Assembly (NCBI GenBank): GCA_036023115.1
Contig: JAYKKT010000089.1
Span: forward strand, 22,922,501 to 22,986,500
Reading direction: 5' to 3'
DNA from: Brasenia schreberi
Taxonomy: Eukaryota; Streptophyta; Magnoliopsida; Nymphaeales; Cabombaceae
DNA: 64,000 nucleotides
In this document: piece after piece, positions 48,640 to 59,410 of the stretch
How positions within the stretch are numbered: position 1 is the first letter of the stretch
Layout: each line of letters opens with the position of its first letter
Position numbers and translations under genes: made by a program
Notes under the pieces: generated by a model
Told to the model about the DNA's origin: nothing
Databases searched by the model: none
What the model saw: only the letters and a program-made list of their open reading frames with translations

Positions 48640-49477
48640 TGTAAACACCCCGAAATCCCACGAATTTCTTAAACAAATCTGGTTTTATACAAGCAGCCCC
48701 CAAAGGGCCATTTTGAGTTTGGAAACCCAGGAGCCTTCCAAACAACCCTGTACATATGTTTTAAACTATATCTTTCAAAAACATACGATATGGCTTTTGA
48801 AACCCCTTTTAAAACATATTTTGAAACCCCGAAGTGGCTTGGCCCGATCAAGACAGGACCAGGAGAGCCAAGAAGAGCCCGGAACCGGAGCACCTGTCAA
48901 GCCCGGCGCAGCAACTCTTGTATCTGATTCACACCCCAGGATCTCGAACGTCCAAGACCCTGTTCTTACCAAAATATCATTTGAAGTCATCTCCGGAAGG
49001 CAGAAACGGAGGCGGACGACTATGTTGGCGAAGACCCAACGCAGACGGAGTACTGATGCTGTCAGGCCCCGCACGAATCGTCCGTTTCGAACCCAGCTCG
49101 AAGGAGTCAGAGTTCAGTTTGGATTGGATCTGGACCATATATATCCAGATCCCAATCCAAACCCATATGTGGACTTGGATTTGGATTTGGATCCAGAGAT
49201 CCAATCCAATATCCATATCCATGGCCCACATCACCTTCTCATAAATGGAGGTGGGGCCCACTTGAGTTTCACGTGGGATATTGGGCATGAGAGAGAGTGG
49301 GGTTGAAAAATATCAAGAGTGTTGTATTAAGCTTGACTTGTGTGTCAAGTTTGGGTTTAATCATGTGGGTTAGCCTAATTGAGTGGGTTTAAGCTTGTAA
49401 TTAGCTAAAACCTAACCTAGGGCTGCACCAACATGGGGTGATCAAGGTCTATGGGCCATGCTAAGGGAGCTCCTTCA

Positions 49478-49740
49478 CCTAAACCTAGCCCAAAATGCCT
49501 AAACCTAGCCTAAACCCCTAATCCACCCCTAATCTAAACCTAATCACCTAACCCACTTCCCTAATCCCGTCCTAATCCCAACCTAATCACCTAACCCACT
49601 TCCCTAATCCTTCCCTAAACCTAGATTAATTTCCCTAATCTTAGCCTAAACCTAGCCTAATCACCTAACCTAGCTCACTAAACCTCACCCTAAAACCCAA
49701 CCACCTAACCTAGCCCTAAACCCTAAACCACCCTTAGCCC
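49478..49740 (+). repeat. Telomere-like CCTAA-rich tract in LTR1
   Basis: Dense CCTAATC, CCTAAACC and ACCTAACC motifs in imperfect array, including CCCTAAACCCTAAACC at 49714-49729, a double plant telobox (AAACCCTA). Counterparts: about 30330-30600, 39060-39330, 52080-52390, 56950-57240 and 61800-62080. Confidence 0.8.
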
Positions 49741-49871
49741 ACGATTTACCCAAACCCCTAGTTTTAAAATATCTGGCCCAACCGCTTCCAGCCCACCTTA
49801 TCTACATACCACCCTACCTAAACCACCTAACCACTACCCACAGCCTAGCCCTAACCGACCTACCCATCCCC

Positions 49872-49879
49872 TATTTAAA
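49872..49879 (+). promoter_or_regulatory. Candidate TATA box of LTR1 (P)
   Basis: TATTTAAA in CCCCTATTTAAACCCCCC, conserved in solo LTR S (57347). A start of transcription roughly 30 bp downstream would give a leader of about 750 bp before the hairpin core. Confidence 0.5.
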
Positions 49880-50834
49880 CCCCCCTCCTTGTGGGCGGGT
49901 TTTCCAAGTGGGAACCGGCATTCCACCCAGCCGGGCCCTCTCCTTCTCCCTTCTCTCACCCAGCCGGGACCACTCCCCACCTCCGCCTGCTCCATCTGCT
50001 CCACCAGCCGCCACCTGCTCCGCCACCTTCCCTCTTCCATCCACCACCATCAGCCCTCAGCCGGACACCATCACCTCCACCCAACCGAACCAGCCAACAG
50101 CCACCTGCCCGCCTGCTTCCCACTTCATCCGCCACCTCTCCCCATTCGGTAAGTACCCCAAACTCCCTCAAAGCCCCTCTCTACCACCTCTCCACTCTTA
50201 GCCACCCATCCTACCTTCATCTCAGCCCTTTTGCCGCCACCACCTAAACCTAGCCGAACCTAGTATAACCCAAGTTGCTGGCCACTACCTAGCCATCATC
50301 TCCCATTCGGCCAACTAACCTAGGTGTCCTATTCGGCCTTCCCACCAGCTCACCCTTCTAGGTCCAGTTACCCTAAACTCTCAACTCCCCTAGTGACCCT
50401 AATAACCCACTTATTCAGCCACTTTAAACCCCCTACTTGGAGGCGCCATCTACTTGCCACCGGCCCCCTTCGAGGCGTCTATCCCGCGCCCCACTTGCAG
50501 CCGGCCAGCACCCTTGATCACCTACCTTCGCAGAGCTCCCACTTGCAGCCCAAGGCCAAGCCCATGCTCAAGCAAGACCTCTACGAACCAGCTACTCGTA
50601 AGTGTCTAAACTCGGTCTTTAGTTGTACACTTGCTTGAGATTCAATTTGATACGGGGTTGTAGTAACGGAGCATAGTCTCCCCCCGCTTGTAATAACGTG
50701 GCTTGGCACAACCACACACGTGCACTCTCTTAGTCGTGCACAATCTTGAACACACACGGGCCTAATCAGCCCCTAATATATAAGTGTACATATACTTTCA
50801 TTTTCGAAGGATTTTTGTTTAAGTTGGGTGCGTT

Positions 50835-51445
50835 GTCTTTCAATTCAAGCACTCTCACACACATTGAGCTTTCGCTCTTATTTGAAAGACCCAAGTAAGG
50901 GCCGACCTATACTATTTGGGTTTCATTTCTTGTCGTGTGAGTAAGTCTTTCAATTCAAGCACTCTCACACACATTGAGCTTTCGCTCTTATTTGAAAGAC
51001 CCAAGTAAGGGCCGACCTATACTATTTGGGTTTCATTTCTTGTCGTGTGAGTAAGTCTTTCAATTCAAGCACTCTCACACACATTGAGCTTTCGCTCTTA
51101 TTTGAAAGACCCAAGTAAGGGCCGACCTATATTATTTGGGTTTCATTTCATGTCGTGTGAGTAAGTCTTTCAATTCAAGCACTTTCACACACATTGAGCC
51201 TTCGCTCTTACTCCCAAGACCTTAGTAAAGGCCTTATTGTAGTTATATTTGGGTTTCATTTATGTTGTGTGAGTAAGTCTTTCAATTCAAGCACTTTCAC
51301 ACACATTGAGCCTTCGCTCTTATTCCCAAGACCTTAGTCAAGGCCATACTGCAATTTATATTTGGGTTTAATTTCATGTCGTGTGTGTAAGTCTTTCAAT
51401 TCAAGCACGCACCCACATTGAGCCTTCGCTCTTATTTGCAAGACC
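50835..51445 (+). repeat. 110-bp tandem array in LTR1 P (six units)
   Basis: GAGCTTTCGCTC or GAGCCTTCGCTC at 50866, 50976, 51086, 51196, 51308 and 51420. Same unit as in M, opposite strand. Confidence 0.93.
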
Positions 51446-51478
51446 CAAGTAAGGGCTCATATACATAAGATATATACA

Positions 51479-51562
51479 TATTTCCCTTCGGTTATTTCCC
51501 TTCGGTTATTTCCCTTCGGTTATTTCCCTTCGGTTATTTCCCTTTTGTTATTTCCCTTCAGT
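51479..51562 (+). repeat. 13-bp minisatellite ATTTCCCTTCGGT
   Basis: Six units, the last two diverged. Solo LTR S has four (58842-58893); the M and Q LTRs have two. Confidence 0.9.
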
Positions 51563-52075
51563 ATTGTCTTTACATTTCGGGTTTTCCCTTTGGAGTAGCG
51601 TGAGTTTGCATTGCATCTACGCCATACCACGAGGTAGGACGCATATTGCATCAAAGGAAGCCCCGCTCGAATTCGCCCATGTAGTGGAGTGTTCATAACA
51701 CACAAACTAGGTGGCCCGAAAAGGGATAAAAGAAAAGACTTAGGCACGTGCAAATCCACGTGATCTAAAACATGCAATCGCATCTTAAAGACCCGAAATA
51801 GACACCTCGAACCGCTTCGTAGACTTTCTCTCCAAAACTCAATTTTTGCAAAAGCGTACAGACTGACCCTTGCGCATCGGTGCAAGAAGGTCTGCGACGA
51901 CAAGAGTTTACTTGCTCACAGTCGCCACGTTTAGAAGTCAGTGATAAAAATATCTTCGCTAGCTTAAGTAAACTAGCTGGCACGCCCTATTTGTATACAT
52001 AGGCCTTAGACACACGAGAAGATCCACTCTAAGCCCCGGAAGAGGCGAAGAGGCGGGGATTTTCGCGCGTCTACA

Positions 52076-53256
52076 AGGGTTGGGCCAGATATTTTAAAAC
52101 TAGGGGTTTGGGTAGATTGTGGGCTATGGGTGGTTTAGGGGTTTAGGGCTAGGTTAGGTGGTTGGGTTTTAGGATGAGGTTTAGTGAGCTAGGTTAGGTG
52201 ATTAGGCTAGGTTTAGGCTAGGATTAGGGAAATTAATCTAGGTTTAGGGAAGGATTAGGGAAGTGGGTTAGGTGATTAGGTTGGGATTAGGACGGGATTA
52301 GGGAAGTGGGTTAGGTGATTAGGTTCAGATTAGGGGTGGATTAGGGGTTTAGGCTAGGATTAGGCATTTTGGGTTAGGTTTAGGTGAAGGAGCTCCCTTA
52401 GCATGGCCCATAGACCTTGATCACCCCATGTTGGTGCAGCCCTAGGTTAGGTTTTAGCTAATTACAAGCTTAAACCCACTCAATTAGGCTAACCCACATG
52501 ATTAAACCCAAACTTGACACACAAGTCAAGCTTAATACAACACTCTTGATATTTTTTTACCCCCACTCTCTCTCATGCCCAATATCCCACGTGAATTTCA
52601 AGTGGGCCCCACCTCCATTTATGAGAAGGTGATGTGGGCCCCACCTCCATTTATGAGAAGGTGATGTGGGCCATGGATATGGATATTGGATTGGATCTCT
52701 GGATCCAAATCCAAATCCAAGTCCACATATGGGTTTGGATTGGGATCTGGATATATATGGTCCAGATCCAATCCAAACTGAACTCTGACTCCTTCGAGCT
52801 GGGTTCGAAATGGACGATTCGTGCGGGGCCTGACAGCATCAGTACTCCGTCTGCGTTGGGTCTTCGCCAACATGGTCGTCCGCCTCCGTTTCTGCCTTCC
52901 GGAGATGACTTCAAATGATATTTTGATAAGAACAGGGTCTTGGACGTTCGAGATCCTGGGGGTGTGAATCAGATACAAGAGTTGCTGCGCCGGGCTTGAC
53001 GTGTGCTCCGGTTCCGGGCTCTCCTTAGCTCTCCTAGTCCTGTCTTGATCGGGCCAAGCCGCTTCGGGGTTTCAAAACATGTTTTAAAAAGGTTTTAAAA
53101 GCTATATTGTATGTTTTCGAAATATAGAGTTCAAAACGTATGTACAGGGTTGTCTGGAAGGCTCCTCGGTTTCCAGACTCAAAAATGGCCCTTTGGGGCT
53201 GCTTGTACAAAACCAGGTTTGTTTTAAGAAGTTCGTGGGATTTCGGGGTGTTTACA
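52076..53256 (-). repeat. Fragment U: truncated minus-strand LTR1
   Basis: In minus sense starts TGTAAACACCCCGAAATCCC at 53256 and runs through the GGATCTGGA hairpin (52769-52743) and telomere-like tract, stopping within GGCCCAACCC at 52076, where the P LTR ends. About one third of an LTR. Abuts pol remnant N at 53257. Confidence 0.88.
52604..52667. repeat. 32-bp tandem duplication within U
   Basis: GGGCCCCACCTCCATTTATG.. occurs at 52604 and again at 52636 without a gap. Other LTR1 copies have it once, so this is private to U. Confidence 0.92.
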
Positions 53257-54450
53257 ATGATCATGACACTTTTTGCTTAAGGATGGAAAAACATAACCAG
53301 CCCTAAGTGATCTTCATGGCCATCATATTTGAATTGACATGATCTCCACATTTTCCATCGTGGGACACATGTATTTATCCTAACCTTATCAAGGTTTTCA
53401 TATCAACAAGATGCTGAAAATCTTTCTTTTCAAGGTCATATGTAGGGTTAAGATTGTTAAAACTTGATCTTTTTGAAGAAGCAAATTCGGGAAATCCTTC
53501 CTTTCTAAAAATTTTCTTGGGAGATATGAAGATGATTTCGATACCTGCCCCTTGATCGAAATATATTTCCCATGCTTGATTTTTCTTGAAACAATTTTGT
53601 ACAAGCTAGGTTTTTGAAATTCATTTGGAAAATATGCCTTCATGGGGCATTTGATCAAGTATGGGGAATGTGTCTCGAAGAGGCACTTCAGCCACACGAT
53701 GTAGGGCTTGTCCCTTAATGGAGTCTTGAGGATGAACTCATATTTCATTGAAAGGGGCAGCCATTTATCTTACCTACCCATTAAGATAGGTTTTTCAAAT
53801 AAGTGCTTGAATGAATCAACATTATTCCTTTTTCAGGACATGGGAAATAATGTCTTGAATTTGGAGGCCTACACCAAGGCCAAGCACGATTTCTCTATTG
53901 GCTTGATAATTTCTTTCACATGCCAAATAGATTTTTCGAAATGTAATAAATGGCACATTTTCTATGGATATCATCTTCATATTGATCGAGTAAAACACCC
54001 AATGCATTCATATCAATTGGAGTATAAAGCTTTACTTTGGAGGTTTTGAGAATTTGAGGATTTATCAAAATCTTTTCAAAATTCTTTTGGAAATTATCAT
54101 TTAAATATTTAACCCTTTTTCAAAAAGTTTCATTGAGAGGTTTAGCATCTTGCTAGTTTAGATTTAACCTTGGAGGTTTCGGATTTGATTCATATGGAGA
54201 CATGCCTATGATGGCTCGATACTTAGGGGGTCGACTCTCATGCCCCTTTGGCTTAACATAAAACTCGAGTTCTAAGATGATGTCTAGACCCGATATTGTT
54301 TATGCAAATGTATGATTTCCAAAATGCAATGCATGATGCTTATGTAAACATGCACATATTATGGGTTAGACTCACTTCTAAAAATCTCCAAATTTTCCAA
54401 GTCAAGGATTTTACAAATTTCAGGAAGCTTGGAGGTATGATCATTCCTCC
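53257..54450 (-). pseudogene. Remnant N: old minus-strand Tat pol with deletions
   Basis: Readable on the minus strand only in short pieces. HTSKLPEICKILDLEN (about 54440-54390) matches the region ahead of RT. It then jumps to MLSQRGMRVDP and YRAIIGM (about 54255-54195, the RT thumb). After that come MNALGVLLDQYEDDIH with CAIYYISKNL (RNase H, about 54010-53930) and finally GGKCGDHVNSNMMAMK-like sequence before the integrase zinc finger (about 53360-53257). Many stops and frameshifts. It is the most decayed Tat copy here, and the LTR fragment U begins exactly where it stops. Confidence 0.78.
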
Positions 54451-54459
54451 TTGCTTTGA

Positions 54460-56113
54460 TGGTTATCAAGAATTTTAATTTTGAGGAAGCTCTGGGTAAG
54501 AGAAGGGGTTATATCAAGTTTGGATGAATTTTTGGCTCATAGAGATCAACTTAGGGAATGAAACAAAACCCAAGCACATTACGATAGGCGCATGTTTGCA
54601 TGAGCATGAAAAAGAATCATTCATTGCATTCTTGAAAACCTATATCGATGTGTTTGCATGGACTTACGAAGACATGCCAGGTATAGACCCAAAAGTGGTA
54701 GAGCATTGTCTTCCCCTAGATCTAGAATCAAAACCCATAAAACAAAAGCTTAGAAAGATTCACCCGAATGTCCATTCGCAAGTAAAAGAGGGTTTAGAAG
54801 ATCTGCTTAAAGCTGGTTTTATAAAACCCATTGCGTATTCTGATTGGCTTTCCAACATTGTTGTAGTTCGAAAATCCAATGGAAAAATATGAATTTGCAT
54901 TGATTTTAGAAACTTGAACAAAGCCACGCCAAAGGATAACTTTCCTTTCCCAAATATTGATTTGATAGTCGATAGTACTGCAAATCATGAAATGTTTTCC
55001 TTTATGGATGGCTACTCGGGCTATAATCAAATCAAATTAGCCCCAAGAGACTACTCTAAAACTGCTTTTACTACACCCTGGGGCATGTACTGCTATATAG
55101 TCATGCCCTTTGGTTTGAAAAACACCGGTGCCACATACCAAAGAGCCATGACTACGATCTTTCATGATCAAATTCATGAGCTCTTAGAAGTGTATGTGGA
55201 TGATCTCTTGGTGAAGTCAAAAACCCAAGATATGTATATCGAATACTTGCAAAAGGTTTTCGAAAGATTGAGGCTTTATAAGGTGAAACTAAACCCTCAA
55301 AAGTGCGTCTTCGGAGTAGAATCCGGCAAGCTTTTAGGTTTTATGGTGAGCCAAAGGGGCATTGAGGTCGACCCCCTCCAAGTGTCGAGCCATCATAGAT
55401 ATGCCTCCACCCTCCAATTTAACACAAATTCGAAGCCTCCAAGGTTGCCTCCAATCAATTAGAAGGTTTATCTCAAACCTCGCTACAAGATGCGAACCTT
55501 TCAACAAACTTTTAAGAAAAGGGATGAAATTTGTGTGGGACGATGATTGTCAAAAAGCTTTCGAAAGGTTAAAGGTGTATTTGGTTAATCCTCCTGTTTT
55601 AAACCCTCTAAAGCAAGGAAAACCTCTTTTGCTTTATATTTCTGTGCATACGAATGCTTTGGGTGCATTATTAGCTCAATATGAGGATGATACCCATAAA
55701 GAGTATGCCATCTACTATATTTCAAAAACTCTATTGGCTTATGAACGAAATTATCAAACCATGGAGAAGACGTGCTTGGCCTTGGTATGGGCCTACTAGA
55801 AATTTCGACATTACTTCCTAGATCATGAGATCTGGATAGTGTCTAGGCTTGATCCAATCAAGCATCTGTTTGAAAAACCTATCCTCACGGGTAGGCTGGG
55901 TAAATGGCAGCTCCTCTTGATGGAGTATGACCTGAAATTCCACCATCAAACTTCCATCAAGGGGCAAGACCTAGCCGATTATGTGGCTGACTTCCCTTTA
56001 GAGGATTCGTATCCCACACTTAACAAAATGCCCAATGAAGGCATCTTTCAAAACCAATTTCAAAATCATATTTTATCAAATTGCTCAAGTGAAAACCAAG
56101 TGTGGAAGATGTA
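54460..56113 (+). pseudogene. Element R: Tat pol, RT to start of aRH, interrupted
   Basis: Starts near IEINLGNETKPKHITIGACL and TYIDVFAWTYEDMPGIDP. RT: KPIKQKLRKIHPNVHSQV, MFSFMDGYSGYNQIKLAP (about 54995), YVDDLLVKS (about 55193). RNase H: LLLYISVHTNALGALLAQYE to LADYVADFPLED. It then reads NQVWKM where the aRH begins and is cut by solo LTR S at 56114. Breaks: TGA at 54890 in KI-ICIDFRN (CGA to TGA), one extra C near 55375 (frame 2 to frame 3), TAG at 55797 (CAG to TAG). The reading resumes after S at 59411. Confidence 0.9.
56109..56113. other. Target site duplication of solo LTR S (left)
   Basis: ATGTA, repeated at 59411-59415. Confidence 0.93.
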
Positions 56114-57346
56114 TGTAAACACCCCGAAATCCCACGAATTTCTCAAAATCCATCTGGTTTTATACAAGCAGCCCCAAAGGGCCATTTTGAGTTTGGAAAC
56201 CCAGGAGCCTTCCAAACAACCCTGTACATATGTTTTAAACTTTATCTTTCTAAAACATATAATATGGCTTTTGAAAACCCTTTTAAAACATGTTTTGAAA
56301 CCCCGAAGTGGCTTGACCCGATCAAGACAGGACTAGGAGAGCCAAAAAGAGCCCGGAACCGAAGCACCTGTCGAGCCCGGCACAGCAACTCTTGTATCTG
56401 ATTCACACCCCAGGATCTCGAACGTCCAAGACCCTGTTCTTATCAAAATAGCATTTGAAGTCATCTCCGGAAGGCAGAAACGGAGGCGGACGACTATGTT
56501 GGCGAAGACCCAACGCAGACGGAGTACTGATGCTGTCAGGCCCCGCACGAATCGTCCGTTTCGAACCCAGCTCGAAGGAGTCAGAGTTCAGTTTGGATTG
56601 GATCTGGACCATATATATCCAGATTCCAATCCAAACCCATATGTGGACTTAGATTTGGATTTGGATCCAGAGATCCAATCCAATATCCATATCCATGGCC
56701 CACATCACCTTCTCATAAATGGAGGTGGGGCCCACTTGAAATTCACGTGGGATATTGGGCATGAGAGAGAGTGGGGGTGAAAAATATCAAGAGTGTTGTA
56801 TTAAGCTTGACTTGTGTGTCAAGTTTGTGTTTAATCATGTGGGTTAGCCTAATTGAGTGGGTTTAAGCTTGTAATTAGCTAAAACCTAACTTAGGGCTGC
56901 ACCAACATGGGGTGATCAAGGTCTATGGGCCATGCTAAGGGAGCTCCCTCACCTAAACCTAACCCAAAATGCCTAATCCTAGCCTAAACCCCTAATCCAC
57001 CCCTAATCTGAACCTAATCACCTAACCCACTTCCCTAATCCCGGCCTAATCCCAACCTAATCACCTAACCCACTTCCCTAATCCTTCCCTAAACCTAGAT
57101 TAATTTCCCTAATCCTAGCCTAAACCTAGCCTAATCACCTAACCTAGCTCACTAAACCTCACCCTAAAACCCAACCACCTAACCTAGCCCTAAACCCCTA
57201 AACCACCCTTAGCCCACGATTTACCCAAACCCCTAGTTTTAAAATATCTGGCCCAACCCCTTCCAGCCCACCTTATCTACATACCACCCTACCTAAACCA
57301 CCTAACCACTACCCACAGCCCAGCCCTAACCGACCTACCCATCCCC

Positions 57347-57354
57347 TATTTAAA
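57347..57354 (+). promoter_or_regulatory. Candidate TATA box of solo LTR S
   Basis: TATTTAAA in the same context as in P. Downstream it could drive transcription into the R fragment and Q. Confidence 0.45.
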
Positions 57355-58302
57355 CCCCCCTCCTTGTGGGCGGGTTTTCCAAGTGGGAACCACGATCTCA
57401 CCCAGCCGGGCCCTCTCCTTCTCCCTTCTCTCACCCAGCCGGGACCACTCCCCACCTCCGCCTGCTCCATCTGCTCCACCAGCCGCCACCTGCTCCGCCA
57501 CCTTCCCTCTTCCATCCACCACCACCACCCCTCAGCCGGACGCCATCACCTCCACCCAACCGAACCAGCCAACAGCCACCTGCCCGCCTGCTTCCCACTT
57601 CATCCGCCACCTCTCCCCATTCGGTAAGTACCCCAAACTCCCTCAAAGCCCCTCTCTACCACCTCTCCACTCTTAGCCACCCATCCTACCTTCATCTCAG
57701 CCCCTTTGTCACCACCACTTCAACCTAGCCGAACCTAGTATAACCCAAATTGCCGGCCACTACCTAGCCATCATCTCCCATTCGGCCTTCCCCTAGGTGT
57801 CCCATTCGGCCTTTCCCACCAGCTCACCTTTTAGGTCCAGCTTCCCTAAACTCTCAACTCCCCTAGTGACCCTAAGAATCCACTCATTCAGCCACTTTAA
57901 ACCCCTACTTGGAGCCGCCATCTACTTGCCACCGGCCACCTTCGAGGCGCCTATCCCGCGCCCCACTTGCAGCCGGCCAGCACCCTTGATCACCTACCTT
58001 CGTGGAGCTCCCACTTGCAGCCCAAGGCCAAGCCCACGCTCAAGCAAGACCTCTACGGACCAGCTACTCGTAAGTGTCTAAACTCGGTCCTTAGTTGTAT
58101 ACTTGCTTGAGATTCAATTTGATACGGGGTTGTAATAACGGAGCATGGTCTCCCCCGCTTGTAATAACGTGGCTTGGCACAACCACACACGTGCACTCTC
58201 TTAGTTGTGCACGATTTTTAGCACACACGGGCCTAATCAGCCCCTAATATATAAGTGTACATATATACTTTCATTTTCGAAGGGTTTTGTTTAAGTTGGG
58301 TG

Positions 58303-58800
58303 CGTTGTCTTTCAATTCAAGCACTCTCACACACATTTGAGCTTTCGCTCTTATTTGAAAGACCCAAGTAAGGGCCGACCTATACTATTTGGGTTTCATT
58401 TCATGTCGTGTGAGTAAGTCTTTCAATTCAAGCACTCTCACACACATTGAGCTTTCGCTCTTATTTGAAAGACCCAAGTAAGGGCCGACCTATACTATTT
58501 GGGTTTCATTTCATGTCGTGTGAGTAAGTCTTTCAATTCAAGCACTCTCACACACATTGAGCTTTCGCTCTTATTTGAAAGACCCAAGTAAGGGCCGACC
58601 TATACTATTTGGGTTTCATTTCATGTCGTGTGAGTAAGTCTTTTAATTCAAGCACTTTCACACACATTGAGCCTTCGCTCTTACTCCCAAGACCTTAGTC
58701 AAGGCCATACTGCAATTTATATTTGGGTTTAATTTCAGGTCGTGTGTGTAAGTCTTTCAATTCAAGCATGCACCCACATTGAGCCTTCGCTCTTATTTGT
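58303..58800 (+). repeat. 110-bp tandem array in solo LTR S
   Basis: Five units with GAGC-N4-GCTC centres (CATTTGAGC in the first), about 110 bp apart. Confidence 0.9.
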
Positions 58801-59410
58801 AAGACCCGAGTAAGGGCTCATATACATAAGATATATACATATTTCCCTTCGGTTATTTCCCTTCGGTTATTTCCCTTTTGTTATTTCCCTTCAGTATTGT
58901 CTTTACATTTCGGGTTTTCCCTTTGGAGTAGCGTGAGTTTGCATTGCATCTACGCCATACCACGAGGTAGGATGCATATTGCATCAAAGCAAGCCCCGCT
59001 CGAATTCGCCCATGTAGTGGAGTGTTCATAACACACAAACTAGGTGGCCCGAAAAGGGATAAAAGAAAAGACTTAGGCACGTGCAAATCCACGTGATCTA
59101 AAATATGCAAATCGCATCTTAAAGACCCGAAATAGACACCTCGAATCGCTTCGTAGACTTTCTCCCCAAAACTCGACTTTTGCAAAGCGTACAGACTGAC
59201 CCTTGCGCATCGGTGCAAGAAGGTCTGCGACGACAAGAGCTTACTTGCTCACAGTCGCCACGTTTAGAAGTCAGTGTTCAAAATATCTTCGCTAGCTTAA
59301 GTAAGCTAGCTGGCACGCCCTATTTGTATACATAGGCCTTAGACACACGAGAAGATCCACTCCAAGCCCCCGGAAGGGACAAAGAGGCGGGGATTTTTCA
59401 CGCGTCTACA

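Larger units (their letters stand above)
42537..52075 (+). mobile_element. Element P: 5'-truncated LTR1-family Tat retrotransposon
   Basis: Internal region from late gag-protease (42537) through pol (43782-47468), 3' untranslated region, polypurine tract and 3' LTR (48640-52075). The 5' LTR, PBS and most of gag are missing; the left edge joins truncated LTR2 directly. Coding sequence is far better preserved than in the 10.3-kb or 54-kb elements. The right flank is an inverted LTR1 fragment, and no matching target duplication exists on the left. Confidence 0.9.
48640..52075 (+). repeat. LTR1, 3' LTR of element P
   Basis: 3436 bp, TGTAAACACCCCGAAATCCC to ..TTTCGCGCGTCTACA. In order: inverted repeat GGATCTGGA-N9-TCCAGATCC (49126-49152), CCTAA-rich telomere-like tract (49478-49740), TATA box (49872), proline-rich-looking GC leader, hairpin core (50654-50697), 109-110 bp array (50835-51445), 13-bp minisatellite (51479-51562), GACCCTTGCGCATCGGTGC block (51868) and palindrome (51958-51977). 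The ORFs within are not genes. Confidence 0.93.
56114..59410 (+). repeat. Solo LTR S (LTR1 family)
   Basis: 3297 bp, TGTAAACACCCC to ..ACGCGTCTACA, flanked by ATGTA on each side with no internal element sequence: a solo LTR left by recombination between the two LTRs of a full element. Carries all the LTR1 parts: telomere-like tract, TATA (57347), hairpin core (58125-58168), 110-bp array (58303-58800), 13-bp repeats (58842-58893) and palindrome GCTAGCTTAAGTAAGCTAGC (59291-59310). Confidence 0.96.

Noticed and set aside
49478..49740. True interstitial telomere
   Set aside because: The CCTAA-rich tract is imperfect, recurs at the same position in every LTR1 copy and in both orientations with its LTR, so it is part of the element.
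49889..50247. Proline- and serine-rich ORFs in LTRs (49889-50247, 57364-57728, 29826-30077, 38546-38913)
   Set aside because: They come from the GC-rich, C-biased LTR leader after the TATA box. Overlapping ORFs in all frames with the same bias argue against coding.
54460..56113. Endogenous pararetrovirus (caulimovirid) instead of retrotransposon
   Set aside because: Integrase, dual RNase H, PBS, PPT and LTRs with target duplications mark Ty3/gypsy Tat elements; no movement or coat protein motif seen.
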